Below are positions 1 to 8,018 of a stretch of 47,096 bases of DNA, piece after piece. The DNA is taken from contig NZ_WBSO01000016.1 of NCBI RefSeq assembly GCF_009299485.1, positions 1 to 47,096 on the forward strand. The letters run 5' to 3'. Under the pieces are notes generated by a model. That model searched no databases, was not told the DNA's origin, and was given only the letters and a program-made list of their open reading frames with translations. Source of the DNA: Bifidobacterium apri. GTDB taxonomy: Bacteria > Actinomycetota > Actinomycetes > Actinomycetales > Bifidobacteriaceae. Every line of letters begins with the position of its first letter. Position 1 is the stretch's first letter. The position numbers and the translations under genes are program-made.

Positions 1-270
1 CAACCACGCAAACCAACCCCACACCACACACCCCCAAAACCCCACAAAACCAACCAAACACCGGCGTGTCGAAAACACACCCAACAACCACACCAGAACA
101 CCAACACAACCCAAATACAAACCACAAACACCAAAAACACACGTCACATCCAATCCACACCACACACCCAACAATCAACCGACACCCGCCAACCACCATC
201 CAACCCACCACCCAAACCCGCGGTTCCACAAGCCACCACCCACCACAACATGCCACCAAACACAAACAAA
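1..270. other. A+C-rich low-complexity non-coding stretch
   Basis: About nine in ten bases on the plus strand are A or C (by hand count roughly 26 G or T in 270), so the minus strand is almost purely G and T. No ribosome binding site or recognisable protein is present. An open frame from 66 is only a consequence of the composition (Thr, His, Pro, Asn, Gln). It lies just beyond the terminator of the minus-strand gene at 387-3320. Function unknown. Confidence 0.7.
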
Positions 271-327
271 CAGACGGCAGGGTCCCAATCCACAGCATTG
301 CACTCTGGATCGGGACCCTGCCGTCTG
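271..327 (-). terminator. Rho-independent terminator of the zinc-ribbon membrane gene
   Basis: Arms 271-291 and 307-327 are 21 bases each with one mismatch; in minus-strand RNA that position becomes a G-U wobble. The loop is 15 bases. On the minus strand the stem is followed by a T-rich tail (complement of 258-270). It lies about 60 bases beyond the stop of the gene at 387-3320, which it should terminate. Confidence 0.85.
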
Positions 328-386
328 CGATACATACGCAGGAAGCGATTACTTCCTTATGACAATCGCATTGATATCAATCACGC

Positions 387-3320
387 CTAATCGGCATCTT
401 CGAACGTGATATCAGGTTTACCGTTATCGATGGTTACACTCCCTGACAAGCCAAATGAATAATCATCTGTCTCAGGTGTCCAGGTGTTCTCATCGAACCA
501 ATCCTGCTCCTCATAGCTCAGGGTAGCTTTGCCATCTCCGTAACCGGTGCTGAACTCGATTCCGCTGTCAGTGATGCTGATGTCTTTCACTGTGATGGTA
601 GGCAGCTTGGTGACAGTCCACGACATGTTGCGTTGGTCGTCGGTATTGTAGAGCTGCTCGTTCAACAAGCAATCTTCAGAAGTGGGGTCAGTGACCTTTC
701 CGCATTCCCCCATCTTCGTCTTGATAGCATCATTGACCGCAGAAACCAGCTTGTCGGTCGCCGTTACCTTGATTTGCGCTACTGCGGTGGATGTCGAGGA
801 ACCGCCCATCACGTATGTGGTCACCGAGGAAGCGGTGATGTAATCACTCTTCGGCAGCGAAACCGTATACGTACCCGGATACACCGCAAACTTGAGGGAT
901 CCCGAACTTGAGCTTGAATCCGCGTTCGTCTTGGAAACCTTGACATTGTTTACCAAAACGGTCTTGACCGCACCGGAATCCTCCACAACAATCGAGGACA
1001 ACAACGGCTTGGATACCACCCACTTCGGGAAGAACAGCATCGTATTGCCGTCTTTATGCAACGACAGCGTATCTTTGGTCGTCGTTCCATGGACAGAATA
1101 CTCGATCTGAGCCGTCGCCTCAGTGCCGTTGACAGACACCGAATCGACTTTCGGAGACGACAGGGCATTCTTGCCGTTAGCCGAGACGGCAGAAGTCAGC
1201 AAAGCCCGCATGTTGGTATCGATGCCAGGATCCACGGTTTTCGATGCCGCATCGTAGTCACCGGAAGACAATTGGCTCAAATACTTGTTGGCAGCGTTCT
1301 TGGGATTGAACACCGTCGAAGACAGTGCGCCAATCACCACAGCGAGGACAACAAGAACACCGATTACGATACCGATGATCATCATCGTCTTCTTCGTGTT
1401 CGATGACATCGGCTGCGCGGCGGCAGCACCGGGAACGCCAGGTACAGGCGGAGTGGCAGGAGCAGCAGCGGGAGCAGCCATGTGGAACGTCTGCGAATCG
1501 TTGCCGGTATTGGCGCTCTGCCCATTGTTCCTTGACTCGACAGGAGCCGCCGGCGAAGGAACGGACGGCGAACCATTGCCCGGAACGTCAGTTGCAGGAA
1601 CAGCCGGAACAGATGAATGCTGGTTCATCGCACGGTTGTAGTCCAAGACTTCCTGCGGCGTCGGTTTCACTGTGCCGCCGACGATAAACTTCCATAACCC
1701 GGGAACAGAGACAATGATGGACGGACCGAAAGTGAGAGCAACAACCTCAACGAGGAAGAACCAGAACGCCACGATCAGGCAAGACCATAATGCCGGCATA
1801 ACGAACGACGACTCGCTTCCACTGGACAGCGCAGCATACGAGTACACCAGCCAGAACAGTCCTGCAGTCAGTGGTGCTTTCCATGAATGTTGCCACCCGG
1901 CATAAGCGGGGTCATACATGTTGCGGGCGGCTTCCCGAAGGCCGAGATACAGGACGGCGATGACGACCACGAGCACATACAGCCAGAGCCACCCCGATCC
2001 GCTCATCGATGAGAGGTTACCGGAACCGCCAAGAAGACCATAGCTTGTTCCATCAGCCTCGCCGTATTCGGCAACCGCGCCTAGAGAACCGAGACTGAAT
2101 AATTGCCCAGCAATCAGAGGAAGCGCTGCCGGGAAGAGAAGAATTGATGCCGCTTCATTTGCATGGATTGCGACAATGACATACAGCACCAATGCGATAG
2201 CGAGCGAGACAATGCTGAACAGCAGCAATGTCTCGGCGAATGTCCGAACGAAGCCACGGGCACGCTGGAACCACAAATGCATAGCGGAAAATACATTCGA
2301 GGCGTCAGGCGTGATTTGCGCGAGAGCATAACCAATGAGAGCCCCACCCGCTGCAAACAGGAACGCCATGAAGAAGGTGCGGACGGTTGTTCCGCTTACG
2401 GTGACTCTGGAAACCTGGAAGCGGCCAATCAACGCGAGCAGTTCATACACAATACCGGCGGCGACGCCGACGACTGCAGCAGTTGCGATGCCCATCCACC
2501 TGAAGTGGATTGTGTTTTTCCTGCCGAACAGATATACACCAAAAGCGACACCCAGCAAGAGGGCGAATCCAGAGAATCCCGCACCCTGCCAGGCGAATGC
2601 CTCCGATGAGAACGAGAACAATCCGTCACCCTGATAGGAAATGGAGAATCCGCCGGCGACACCTTGGATCATGAAGAAGAGGATGGATTGCAAGATATTC
2701 ATGTCTTGGGAGCCACCGAGCAGACTTGAGGATAACATCGATCCGAAGGGACCAGAATCATCCGAAATCTGGCTCAACGCCGAAGAAGATACTGCGAGCG
2801 CAAGTATCGCGGTGACGATCGATACTACGAACGCTGAAGCGACACCAATGCCGAGACCGGCTCCACCGCTGCGTGCGAGACCTTCCATATCGATCGGTTG
2901 CACAGGCTTTTGCACTTGTTTCGGCGGCATCTGCGGAGGGACAGCCGGCTGAGCACCAGCTTGAGCGAACTGCGGCTGTGGCATTGCCGGAATCGCAGGA
3001 CCGGGTACAGGAACTTGTTGCGTCGGATTCGAAGCGACAGGCGCTGACGGCCCTGCTGTGGGCTGGAACGCTGCCGGTGTTGCCGGCGCACCCTGGTTCT
3101 GTGCTGTGTTTGGCATAGCCGCTGACCGTGCAGATGCAGGCGTTGGCGCTTGTGGGATTTCTGGCGCGGGAACCGGTTGATTCGACGCGGCGGTACTCGA
3201 TCCGGGCAGTGGAACTGTTTGTGACGCGATGTTCCTCTGTGATGGCGCCAGCTGTGTACCGCACTGATTGCAGAATTTTGCGTCGTCAGCGACATTGCTG
3301 CCACATTGAGGACAATACAT
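387..3320 (-). CDS. Zinc-ribbon, multi-pass membrane protein with C-terminal extracytoplasmic domain
   Basis: 977 residues. A zinc ribbon with C3, C6, C17 and C20 opens the protein, followed by a Pro/Ala/Gln-rich linker (about 25-145). Roughly eight to ten hydrophobic segments span about 155-545, then a second Pro-rich linker. A last transmembrane helix (about 645-668) precedes an extracytoplasmic region of about 300 residues. The start of that region (about 672-780) resembles the small NTF2-like domains found after the helix in TcaA-like envelope proteins; the rest is beta-rich. The layout (cytoplasmic zinc ribbon, membrane, outer domain) is typical of Gram-positive envelope-stress or membrane-organising proteins, but no specific function can be named. 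It is the last gene of a minus-strand group with 3444-4487 and 4494-6140, 123 bases after the former, and could have its own promoter. Confidence 0.85.
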   Translation of the reverse strand: MYCPQCGSNVADDAKFCNQCGTQLAPSQRNIASQTVPLPGSSTAASNQPVPAPEIPQAPTPASARSAAMPNTAQNQGAPATPAAFQPTAGPSAPVASNPTQQVPVPGPAIPAMPQPQFAQAGAQPAVPPQMPPKQVQKPVQPIDMEGLARSGGAGLGIGVASAFVVSIVTAILALAVSSSALSQISDDSGPFGSMLSSSLLGGSQDMNILQSILFFMIQGVAGGFSISYQGDGLFSFSSEAFAWQGAGFSGFALLLGVAFGVYLFGRKNTIHFRWMGIATAAVVGVAAGIVYELLALIGRFQVSRVTVSGTTVRTFFMAFLFAAGGALIGYALAQITPDASNVFSAMHLWFQRARGFVRTFAETLLLFSIVSLAIALVLYVIVAIHANEAASILLFPAALPLIAGQLFSLGSLGAVAEYGEADGTSYGLLGGSGNLSSMSGSGWLWLYVLVVVIAVLYLGLREAARNMYDPAYAGWQHSWKAPLTAGLFWLVYSYAALSSGSESSFVMPALWSCLIVAFWFFLVEVVALTFGPSIIVSVPGLWKFIVGGTVKPTPQEVLDYNRAMNQHSSVPAVPATDVPGNGSPSVPSPAAPVESRNNGQSANTGNDSQTFHMAAPAAAPATPPVPGVPGAAAAQPMSSNTKKTMMIIGIVIGVLVVLAVVIGALSSTVFNPKNAANKYLSQLSSGDYDAASKTVDPGIDTNMRALLTSAVSANGKNALSSPKVDSVSVNGTEATAQIEYSVHGTTTKDTLSLHKDGNTMLFFPKWVVSKPLLSSIVVEDSGAVKTVLVNNVKVSKTNADSSSSSGSLKFAVYPGTYTVSLPKSDYITASSVTTYVMGGSSTSTAVAQIKVTATDKLVSAVNDAIKTKMGECGKVTDPTSEDCLLNEQLYNTDDQRNMSWTVTKLPTITVKDISITDSGIEFSTGYGDGKATLSYEEQDWFDENTWTPETDDYSFGLSGSVTIDNGKPDITFEDAD

Positions 3321-3443
3321 GGGGGCATCCTTTCTTCTCTCTAGCTTTCCGCCGAATCATCACGATGAAAAGCGTGCATGCCTTCACTTATCATCATACC
3401 GGTGACAACCGGAAATCCGCTAATTGAACCTCCATACGTCTTG

Positions 3444-4487
3444 CTACTGCAATACCGTCCAAGTACTTGCGGAAATATCACGGATATGTGCTTGTGCCGT
3501 GCTCGATGAGCTGATGTTTTCGCTCATGACGGCGATGACATAGTCGCCTTGACCCGGCTGGGATCCGGCGATGCTGCTGCCGTCATTGGACGCGAACACC
3601 ATTGCCGAATCGTTCTCGACTCCCGGGCTTTCTCCGGTCTTGTTCGCGACACTGATATTCGACGGCAGGCCTGCGGGGATTTTACTGCGCCGTTGCTGGT
3701 TGAGCATCAGGTTGATCATCCGCTGGCTATATTCAGCGGAAACCAATTGGCCTCGACAAGCAGCGGCGAGGAGGCGACCTTGGTCATCCACCGATGTCTG
3801 TTTGCCGGTGGTGCCCGTCAAATCCCCCATCCGTTGATTCAGATGCGATTGGGAAAACCCGTATTGCTTCGCAATGGAATTCACAACATCATATCCGGCT
3901 TCGGTATTTCCGCCGCCAAGTTGATCGACCAGGGTATTCGTCGCTTCGTTCGAGCTGATCGTGATCATTTGTGTCAGGAGGTTGTCAACGGAGGCGCTAT
4001 CTTGGAATGCCCCGTCATGTATGCGCTGGAATACGGCGAGCATGACCATCAGTTTGATGACACTCGCTGAATACTGCTGGTGACTGTTGATGCTGATAGA
4101 CGCACCTGTCGGCAGATCTTCGACGTACACCTGCCAGTGGCCGTCATACCCTGAGATTTTCTGTTGCAATTGGGCGGATAATGAGTCCAGCGTCTTCTGC
4201 CTGTCAAGCTTGGCTTGCTCCTGCGCATCGGGGGTATTCGTCGAAGTCGGCTGGGATTGCCGCTGCCGCGCAGTCTTGGAAGTCTTGGGAGAGGAAGAAG
4301 CCCGGGCTGTCGAATGCGAAGACACGGACTGGGACTGCGCTGTTTGGCGTGACACGCTAGTATGCATGACTGTCGCAGACACCACACCTGCAACGCCGAC
4401 CAACACAATGCCAACGACGGCAGCGACAACGCCCAGGATTATGCGCCGATTGGATTTTCCTCTGGCGGGTGCTGAATGCCGAGCCAC
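3444..4487 (-). CDS. Class A beta-lactamase-like serine hydrolase, membrane-anchored
   Basis: 347 residues, GTG start. One N-terminal transmembrane helix (about 16-40), a Ser/Thr/Gln-rich linker (about 44-95), then a beta-lactamase-fold domain (about 100-347). All three hallmark motifs are visible: SxxK at S142-K145, SxN at S178-N180 and KTG at K283-G285. It may be a beta-lactamase, a DD-peptidase relative or a sensor domain; the family (Beta-lactamase2 type) does not decide between them. No Glu-bearing omega loop could be identified with confidence, so beta-lactam hydrolysis is not implied. The start lies six bases beyond the upstream zinc-ribbon gene's stop, so the two are probably translationally coupled. 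The outer domain of that upstream protein aligns along its whole length with this domain but has lost the catalytic residues. Confidence 0.85.
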   Translation of the reverse strand: MARHSAPARGKSNRRIILGVVAAVVGIVLVGVAGVVSATVMHTSVSRQTAQSQSVSSHSTARASSSPKTSKTARQRQSQPTSTNTPDAQEQAKLDRQKTLDSLSAQLQQKISGYDGHWQVYVEDLPTGASISINSHQQYSASVIKLMVMLAVFQRIHDGAFQDSASVDNLLTQMITISSNEATNTLVDQLGGGNTEAGYDVVNSIAKQYGFSQSHLNQRMGDLTGTTGKQTSVDDQGRLLAAACRGQLVSAEYSQRMINLMLNQQRRSKIPAGLPSNISVANKTGESPGVENDSAMVFASNDGSSIAGSQPGQGDYVIAVMSENISSSSTAQAHIRDISASTWTVLQ

Positions 4488-4493
4488 AGGAAC

Positions 4494-6140
4494 TCACTTT
4501 CCGGAAACGAACATCTTCTGCCAGACTTGTTTGAGCACATTCGACGTCAAGGATGCCGCCTGCTCTTTGGTCTGGCCTTCAGTGAGCACAACCACAACGA
4601 CTTTCTTCGAACCGTTGGATACCACCATGAAGTAGTCGTACGCATCACCGACGCCCATACCGCGATGTGCATGCACGGTAGCGCCATCAGGCACGACGAC
4701 ACCGTCCGATGTCACGTTATAGCTCAGGAGACCGTCCTCGCCCTTGGCGATGAGTTGCGTCAGCATTTTCGCGGCATCATCCGAGGACGTCGTATTGTTA
4801 TAGCCGTTTTCGGAAGCGTTCACATCACCGTAAAGGTGTCCGAAACGCGTTTCGTTATAATCATGAGCGCTGAGCCAGCTGTTAAGCATATCCATGCCGC
4901 CGTCGCGGTCGATGAGCTCATTCGCTTTGTCGTTATCCATGGAGGACAACACCGACTGGTATCCGCCGGCGGGACTTCCACCAACCAAATCGTAATATGC
5001 GAGCCACGGCGGCAAATACAATCCGGCAGCGTTCATCGAATATGAGGCTTTGCTCGACGAATAGCTTTTCAGGTTGTCGCTGGTCATCACCGATACAGCC
5101 GCATTGCTTGATCCACTGTTATACGTGTCCACGATGGCGTCCATCACCTGCTTGTCCAGCACACGGGAAGCGGTGTCGGATGAGGTCGATTCGGTTGACT
5201 TCGCGCTTGGGGACTTCGATTTCTTTGCCGGGCTCTTCGTGCTGCTGCTGTTCGAGCTAGCGCTCGGAGCCGAAGCCCCGGATTGAACCTGCGATTCCTT
5301 GGTATTACGGGATCGCCAAACCAGCACTCCCGAGACAATCAGCGCAATGACAACGACACAAGCAACAACAGCCACGACAATACGACGGCTCTTGTCCTTC
5401 CCACTGGCATTCGGAACAGTGCCTGAACCATTGAAATCAGCGAAGGTCGGCGCTGCAGGAGTCGGCGTTGGAAGTGTGGGTGGCTGAACAGGCTGCGTAG
5501 GCGACACTGGCGCCGGAGCAGGCGTAAATCCCGGTACTGGTGCAGACGGCGAAGTCTGAGACGAAGGCACCGGTGCAATCGGAACTGTTGCCGCGTCGGC
5601 ATTTGATGATGAAGACGACGGCAACGGCGGCAACGATACGGCAGGTGCCGGTGACGCCGTAGTAGCAGCCGCCTGAGCAATACTTGCCGCAGTGGTACCC
5701 GTCTGAACAGTGTCTGGGCTGATGGTTTGCTCAGCAACACCGGAATCGGTTGCAAGCGGCTTACCGCATGTGGTGCAGAAGCGCGACGACAGATCGTTGG
5801 AAGCACCACACGCCGGGCATACACGGACATCAGGGTCAGCGGTGGGAGGTTCCTGCGAAGATGTCTCGCCTTTCAGGTTTGCTCCACAACTGGTGCAGAA
5901 TCGTGACGACGGCTCATTGGAAGCACCACACGCCGGACACACACGAACATCAGGCAGAGCGGCCTGCTTCGGGGCGGGCGTATCAGCTTGTGCAGCGGTC
6001 GGTTTCGAAGCCGACGCATCAGGTTGCACAGCAGAAGGCTCATTGCCCTGCGCATCATCCTGGCTGAGACTAGCCCCGCAACCAGTACAGAACTTGTCAC
6101 TGTCTTCGTTCCATCGGCCGCAAATCATGCAGTATTTCAT
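4494..6140 (-). CDS. Triple zinc-ribbon membrane protein with degenerate beta-lactamase-like outer domain
   Basis: 548 residues. Three zinc ribbons: C4/C7/C18/C21, C68/C71/C82/C85 and C108/C111/C122/C125; the second and third are nearly identical and exactly 40 residues apart. A Pro/Ser-rich linker (about 135-250) leads to one transmembrane helix (about 253-275), a Ser/Lys linker, and an outer domain (about 325-548). That domain can be aligned by eye with the hydrolase encoded next door: its Y367-G373 stretch replaces SxxK (N370 for the Ser, G373 for the Lys), M401-N403 replaces SxN, and H492-G494 (HRG) replaces KTG. It therefore looks like a pseudo-enzyme, perhaps a ligand-sensing or partner-binding domain linked to cytoplasmic zinc ribbons. 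It is the first gene of the minus-strand group. Confidence 0.85.
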   Translation of the reverse strand: MKYCMICGRWNEDSDKFCTGCGASLSQDDAQGNEPSAVQPDASASKPTAAQADTPAPKQAALPDVRVCPACGASNEPSSRFCTSCGANLKGETSSQEPPTADPDVRVCPACGASNDLSSRFCTTCGKPLATDSGVAEQTISPDTVQTGTTAASIAQAAATTASPAPAVSLPPLPSSSSSNADAATVPIAPVPSSQTSPSAPVPGFTPAPAPVSPTQPVQPPTLPTPTPAAPTFADFNGSGTVPNASGKDKSRRIVVAVVACVVVIALIVSGVLVWRSRNTKESQVQSGASAPSASSNSSSTKSPAKKSKSPSAKSTESTSSDTASRVLDKQVMDAIVDTYNSGSSNAAVSVMTSDNLKSYSSSKASYSMNAAGLYLPPWLAYYDLVGGSPAGGYQSVLSSMDNDKANELIDRDGGMDMLNSWLSAHDYNETRFGHLYGDVNASENGYNNTTSSDDAAKMLTQLIAKGEDGLLSYNVTSDGVVVPDGATVHAHRGMGVGDAYDYFMVVSNGSKKVVVVVLTEGQTKEQAASLTSNVLKQVWQKMFVSGK

Positions 6141-6336
6141 TGCCGTTCCCTCATTCCCTGCCCCCTCGTATCACACAAATCTGTTCACACATATCTGTGC
6201 AAGACGAGCTTGATGTCATCAGTGTATACCGGCGTGCCAACACTCAGATGCACCAGTGCACCCACTGATTGACGATGACAAGACCCGGCCCCAGCTTTAG
6301 GAATCGAACGGAAAACGCACGGTTATGCAATGCCGA

Positions 6337-6537
6337 TTAATCGTCGTGGTGTCGCTGCCCACCGTTGGCAGCGACAATAATCACCAGCGCGGAAAGGCCA
6401 AGCAGTATGCCCGGCGTCATGCCTTTGATAAACGCGCCGAAATTGCCGCCAATCAGGAGACCGATATACCCGAGAACACCGAAGACAATACCGATGACAC
6501 CGATGATGAGCAGTGCCTTGCGAATATCATTGTTCAT
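6337..6537 (-). CDS. Small two-helix membrane protein
   Basis: 66 residues starting at the ATG at 6537. Two hydrophobic segments (about 6-28 and 36-56), separated by a Gly-rich turn, are followed by a short His/Asp tail. It overlaps the end of the upstream micro-gene by 11 bases, which supports this start over the in-frame ATG at 6561 and implies coupled translation. No family is recognised. Function unknown. Confidence 0.65.
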   Translation of the reverse strand: MNNDIRKALLIIGVIGIVFGVLGYIGLLIGGNFGAFIKGMTPGILLGLSALVIIVAANGGQRHHDD

Positions 6538-6724
6538 GTTCAACACCTTCCGCTGGCACATCGTCAGACTCTCTTTCGGCGAGAATGATGGCTTTAGCGC
6601 TACCTGTCACAGAAAACGACACGACACGATAGCCTTGTGCGGCAAGTTCATTCGCGGCGCGCTCGATCGCCGCAGCCATATCGCTGGCTTTCGGATGATA
6701 CCCAATTTCAACAGTCTTGTACAC
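6527..6724 (-). CDS. DUF4177-like small protein
   Basis: 65 residues from a GTG at 6724, chosen because a good AGGAGGA site sits 9 bases upstream; the longer open frame to 6817 has no such support. The pattern (beta strand with YKTVEI, a long amphipathic helix, then QGYRVVS and a final strand ending in ILAER) matches the DUF4177 fold, a small domain of unknown function common in Gram-positive bacteria. It overlaps the next membrane micro-gene by 11 bases. Just upstream, 6899-6922 carries a 7-bp inverted repeat (CTGTATT/AATACAG) that may be a weak hairpin or operator. Confidence 0.65.
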   Translation of the reverse strand: MYKTVEIGYHPKASDMAAAIERAANELAAQGYRVVSFSVTGSAKAIILAERESDDVPAEGVEHEQ

Positions 6725-6953
6725 GAGATGCAGTCCTCCTGCTGGCAGGCTAAGGCATGAAAATTTACCCGTCGCGAACAGGAGATGGCGGCAAGTTGAA
6801 CGTCGAGGAAACACCACGAGAGAGGGGAAGCTGGCTAACAGTGCGGGCGGAATATCAGTTAAGGTAACAAGCAGGACTGCCTGTCAGCAAGCAGCATACT
6901 GTATTACATTACAGCAATACAGCAATGCGGGCTTGTCACTTGCTGCCCCGCTC

Positions 6954-8018
6954 TCAGGAAGCGTCATCATCATGCTCCTCGAGCGCATTATCCAGCATCA
7001 TTTGCAGTTGCGGGCGGCGTGGGTACATCATCCGTAACCGCTCTCGCTCCTGTACCGCGCGGTCACGAGCGCCAAAACGTATGCACTGTCTGAAGATGCA
7101 CTGAATCTTCGCCCGGTTCTTCTCGGTATCCTCATGGAGCAGATCGCCATCGGCGTCCTGTAACGGATGCATCAGCATCGAGACCACTGCCTCGCGCTGA
7201 GATAGAGCCGCAACCGGCGCAAGCGTACTGAACAAAGAATCCCAGTCCTCGACACTATCGCTCATGAGAATCGGCTCGCATCCACCGACGGGAGGTTTCC
7301 GCCGACGAAGATAATTCCACGCGGCATCACCCAGTTGCTCTTGGACCAGCAGCTGTTCGTACGAGACATTGCGATTGTCGCGCCCGATGAATACCTTGTT
7401 GTCGAATTCTTCGAACAGTTCGACAATGTAATCGCGAGTTTGCGGCCATTCATCGCCAGCGAGGTCCTTCGCCATGGCAAGGTAGCGGTGCGCGGGAACG
7501 ATATCGGACACAATCGCGTACACTGCGATTCTGAGTAAGCCTTCATTGTCGTCGAAATGCTCATACGCAGCCTCCAATACGTCAAACACTCCTCCGGGCA
7601 GGCCATGCCTGGCAATCTCACCCGGGCTTGGAGGGACAGTATTTTCTGCGGTATTGCCAACCTTGCCATCACCGGCAATGCCGCCACCGGTACCCTTGCG
7701 ATAATCATTCTCGCCAGCGCAAAGCATCGAGTCCAGATCCTGCCGAAAACGCGCATGCCCTGGCACGCCTGGATTTCGCTGCAGCCCATCATGTACGCGC
7801 TCAGCTGCGTAGCGCAACGCGGTGGTGACATCCTTCATCCCGAAGTAGCGTTCAAGAATATCTCTGACCGTTTCCCACTGGGGGTCGGTAAGCAGATCCT
7901 GCTGGAGAAAACGGTACCCGAACCGGTAGCTCATCGTCGCAGCAAGCAACGATTCCATAGTTCCGTGTGGCCGCTCCTCGATGAAATTCTCATCATGGAA
8001 GTCATTGTTCTTGCTCAT
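6954..8018 (-). CDS. SWIM-less paralogue of the adjacent SWIM zinc-finger protein
   Basis: 354 residues from the ATG at 8018, supported by a GAGGAG site and a 17-base overlap with the end of the upstream gene; upstream in-frame codons lie inside that gene and are in a shadow frame. The protein is soluble and mainly helical. It aligns by eye with the part of the upstream protein that follows its SWIM finger: both have a W-x-x-V-R-x-x-L-E helix, a 'YEHFDDNEGL / YERLGDREGL' block, and a 'YEQLLVQEQLGDAAWNYLRRR / YERLLREEHLPQAAAIYCRHN' block. The Cys/His finger is missing. It probably arose by duplication of the C-terminal part and may partner the full-length copy. Function unknown. Confidence 0.75.
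   Translation of the reverse strand: MSKNNDFHDENFIEERPHGTMESLLAATMSYRFGYRFLQQDLLTDPQWETVRDILERYFGMKDVTTALRYAAERVHDGLQRNPGVPGHARFRQDLDSMLCAGENDYRKGTGGGIAGDGKVGNTAENTVPPSPGEIARHGLPGGVFDVLEAAYEHFDDNEGLLRIAVYAIVSDIVPAHRYLAMAKDLAGDEWPQTRDYIVELFEEFDNKVFIGRDNRNVSYEQLLVQEQLGDAAWNYLRRRKPPVGGCEPILMSDSVEDWDSLFSTLAPVAALSQREAVVSMLMHPLQDADGDLLHEDTEKNRAKIQCIFRQCIRFGARDRAVQERERLRMMYPRRPQLQMMLDNALEEHDDDAS

Noticed and set aside
66..362. Plus-strand open frame with Thr/His/Pro/Asn-rich product
   Set aside because: It results from the A+C-rich composition, has no ribosome binding site, and runs into the terminator hairpin of the opposite gene.
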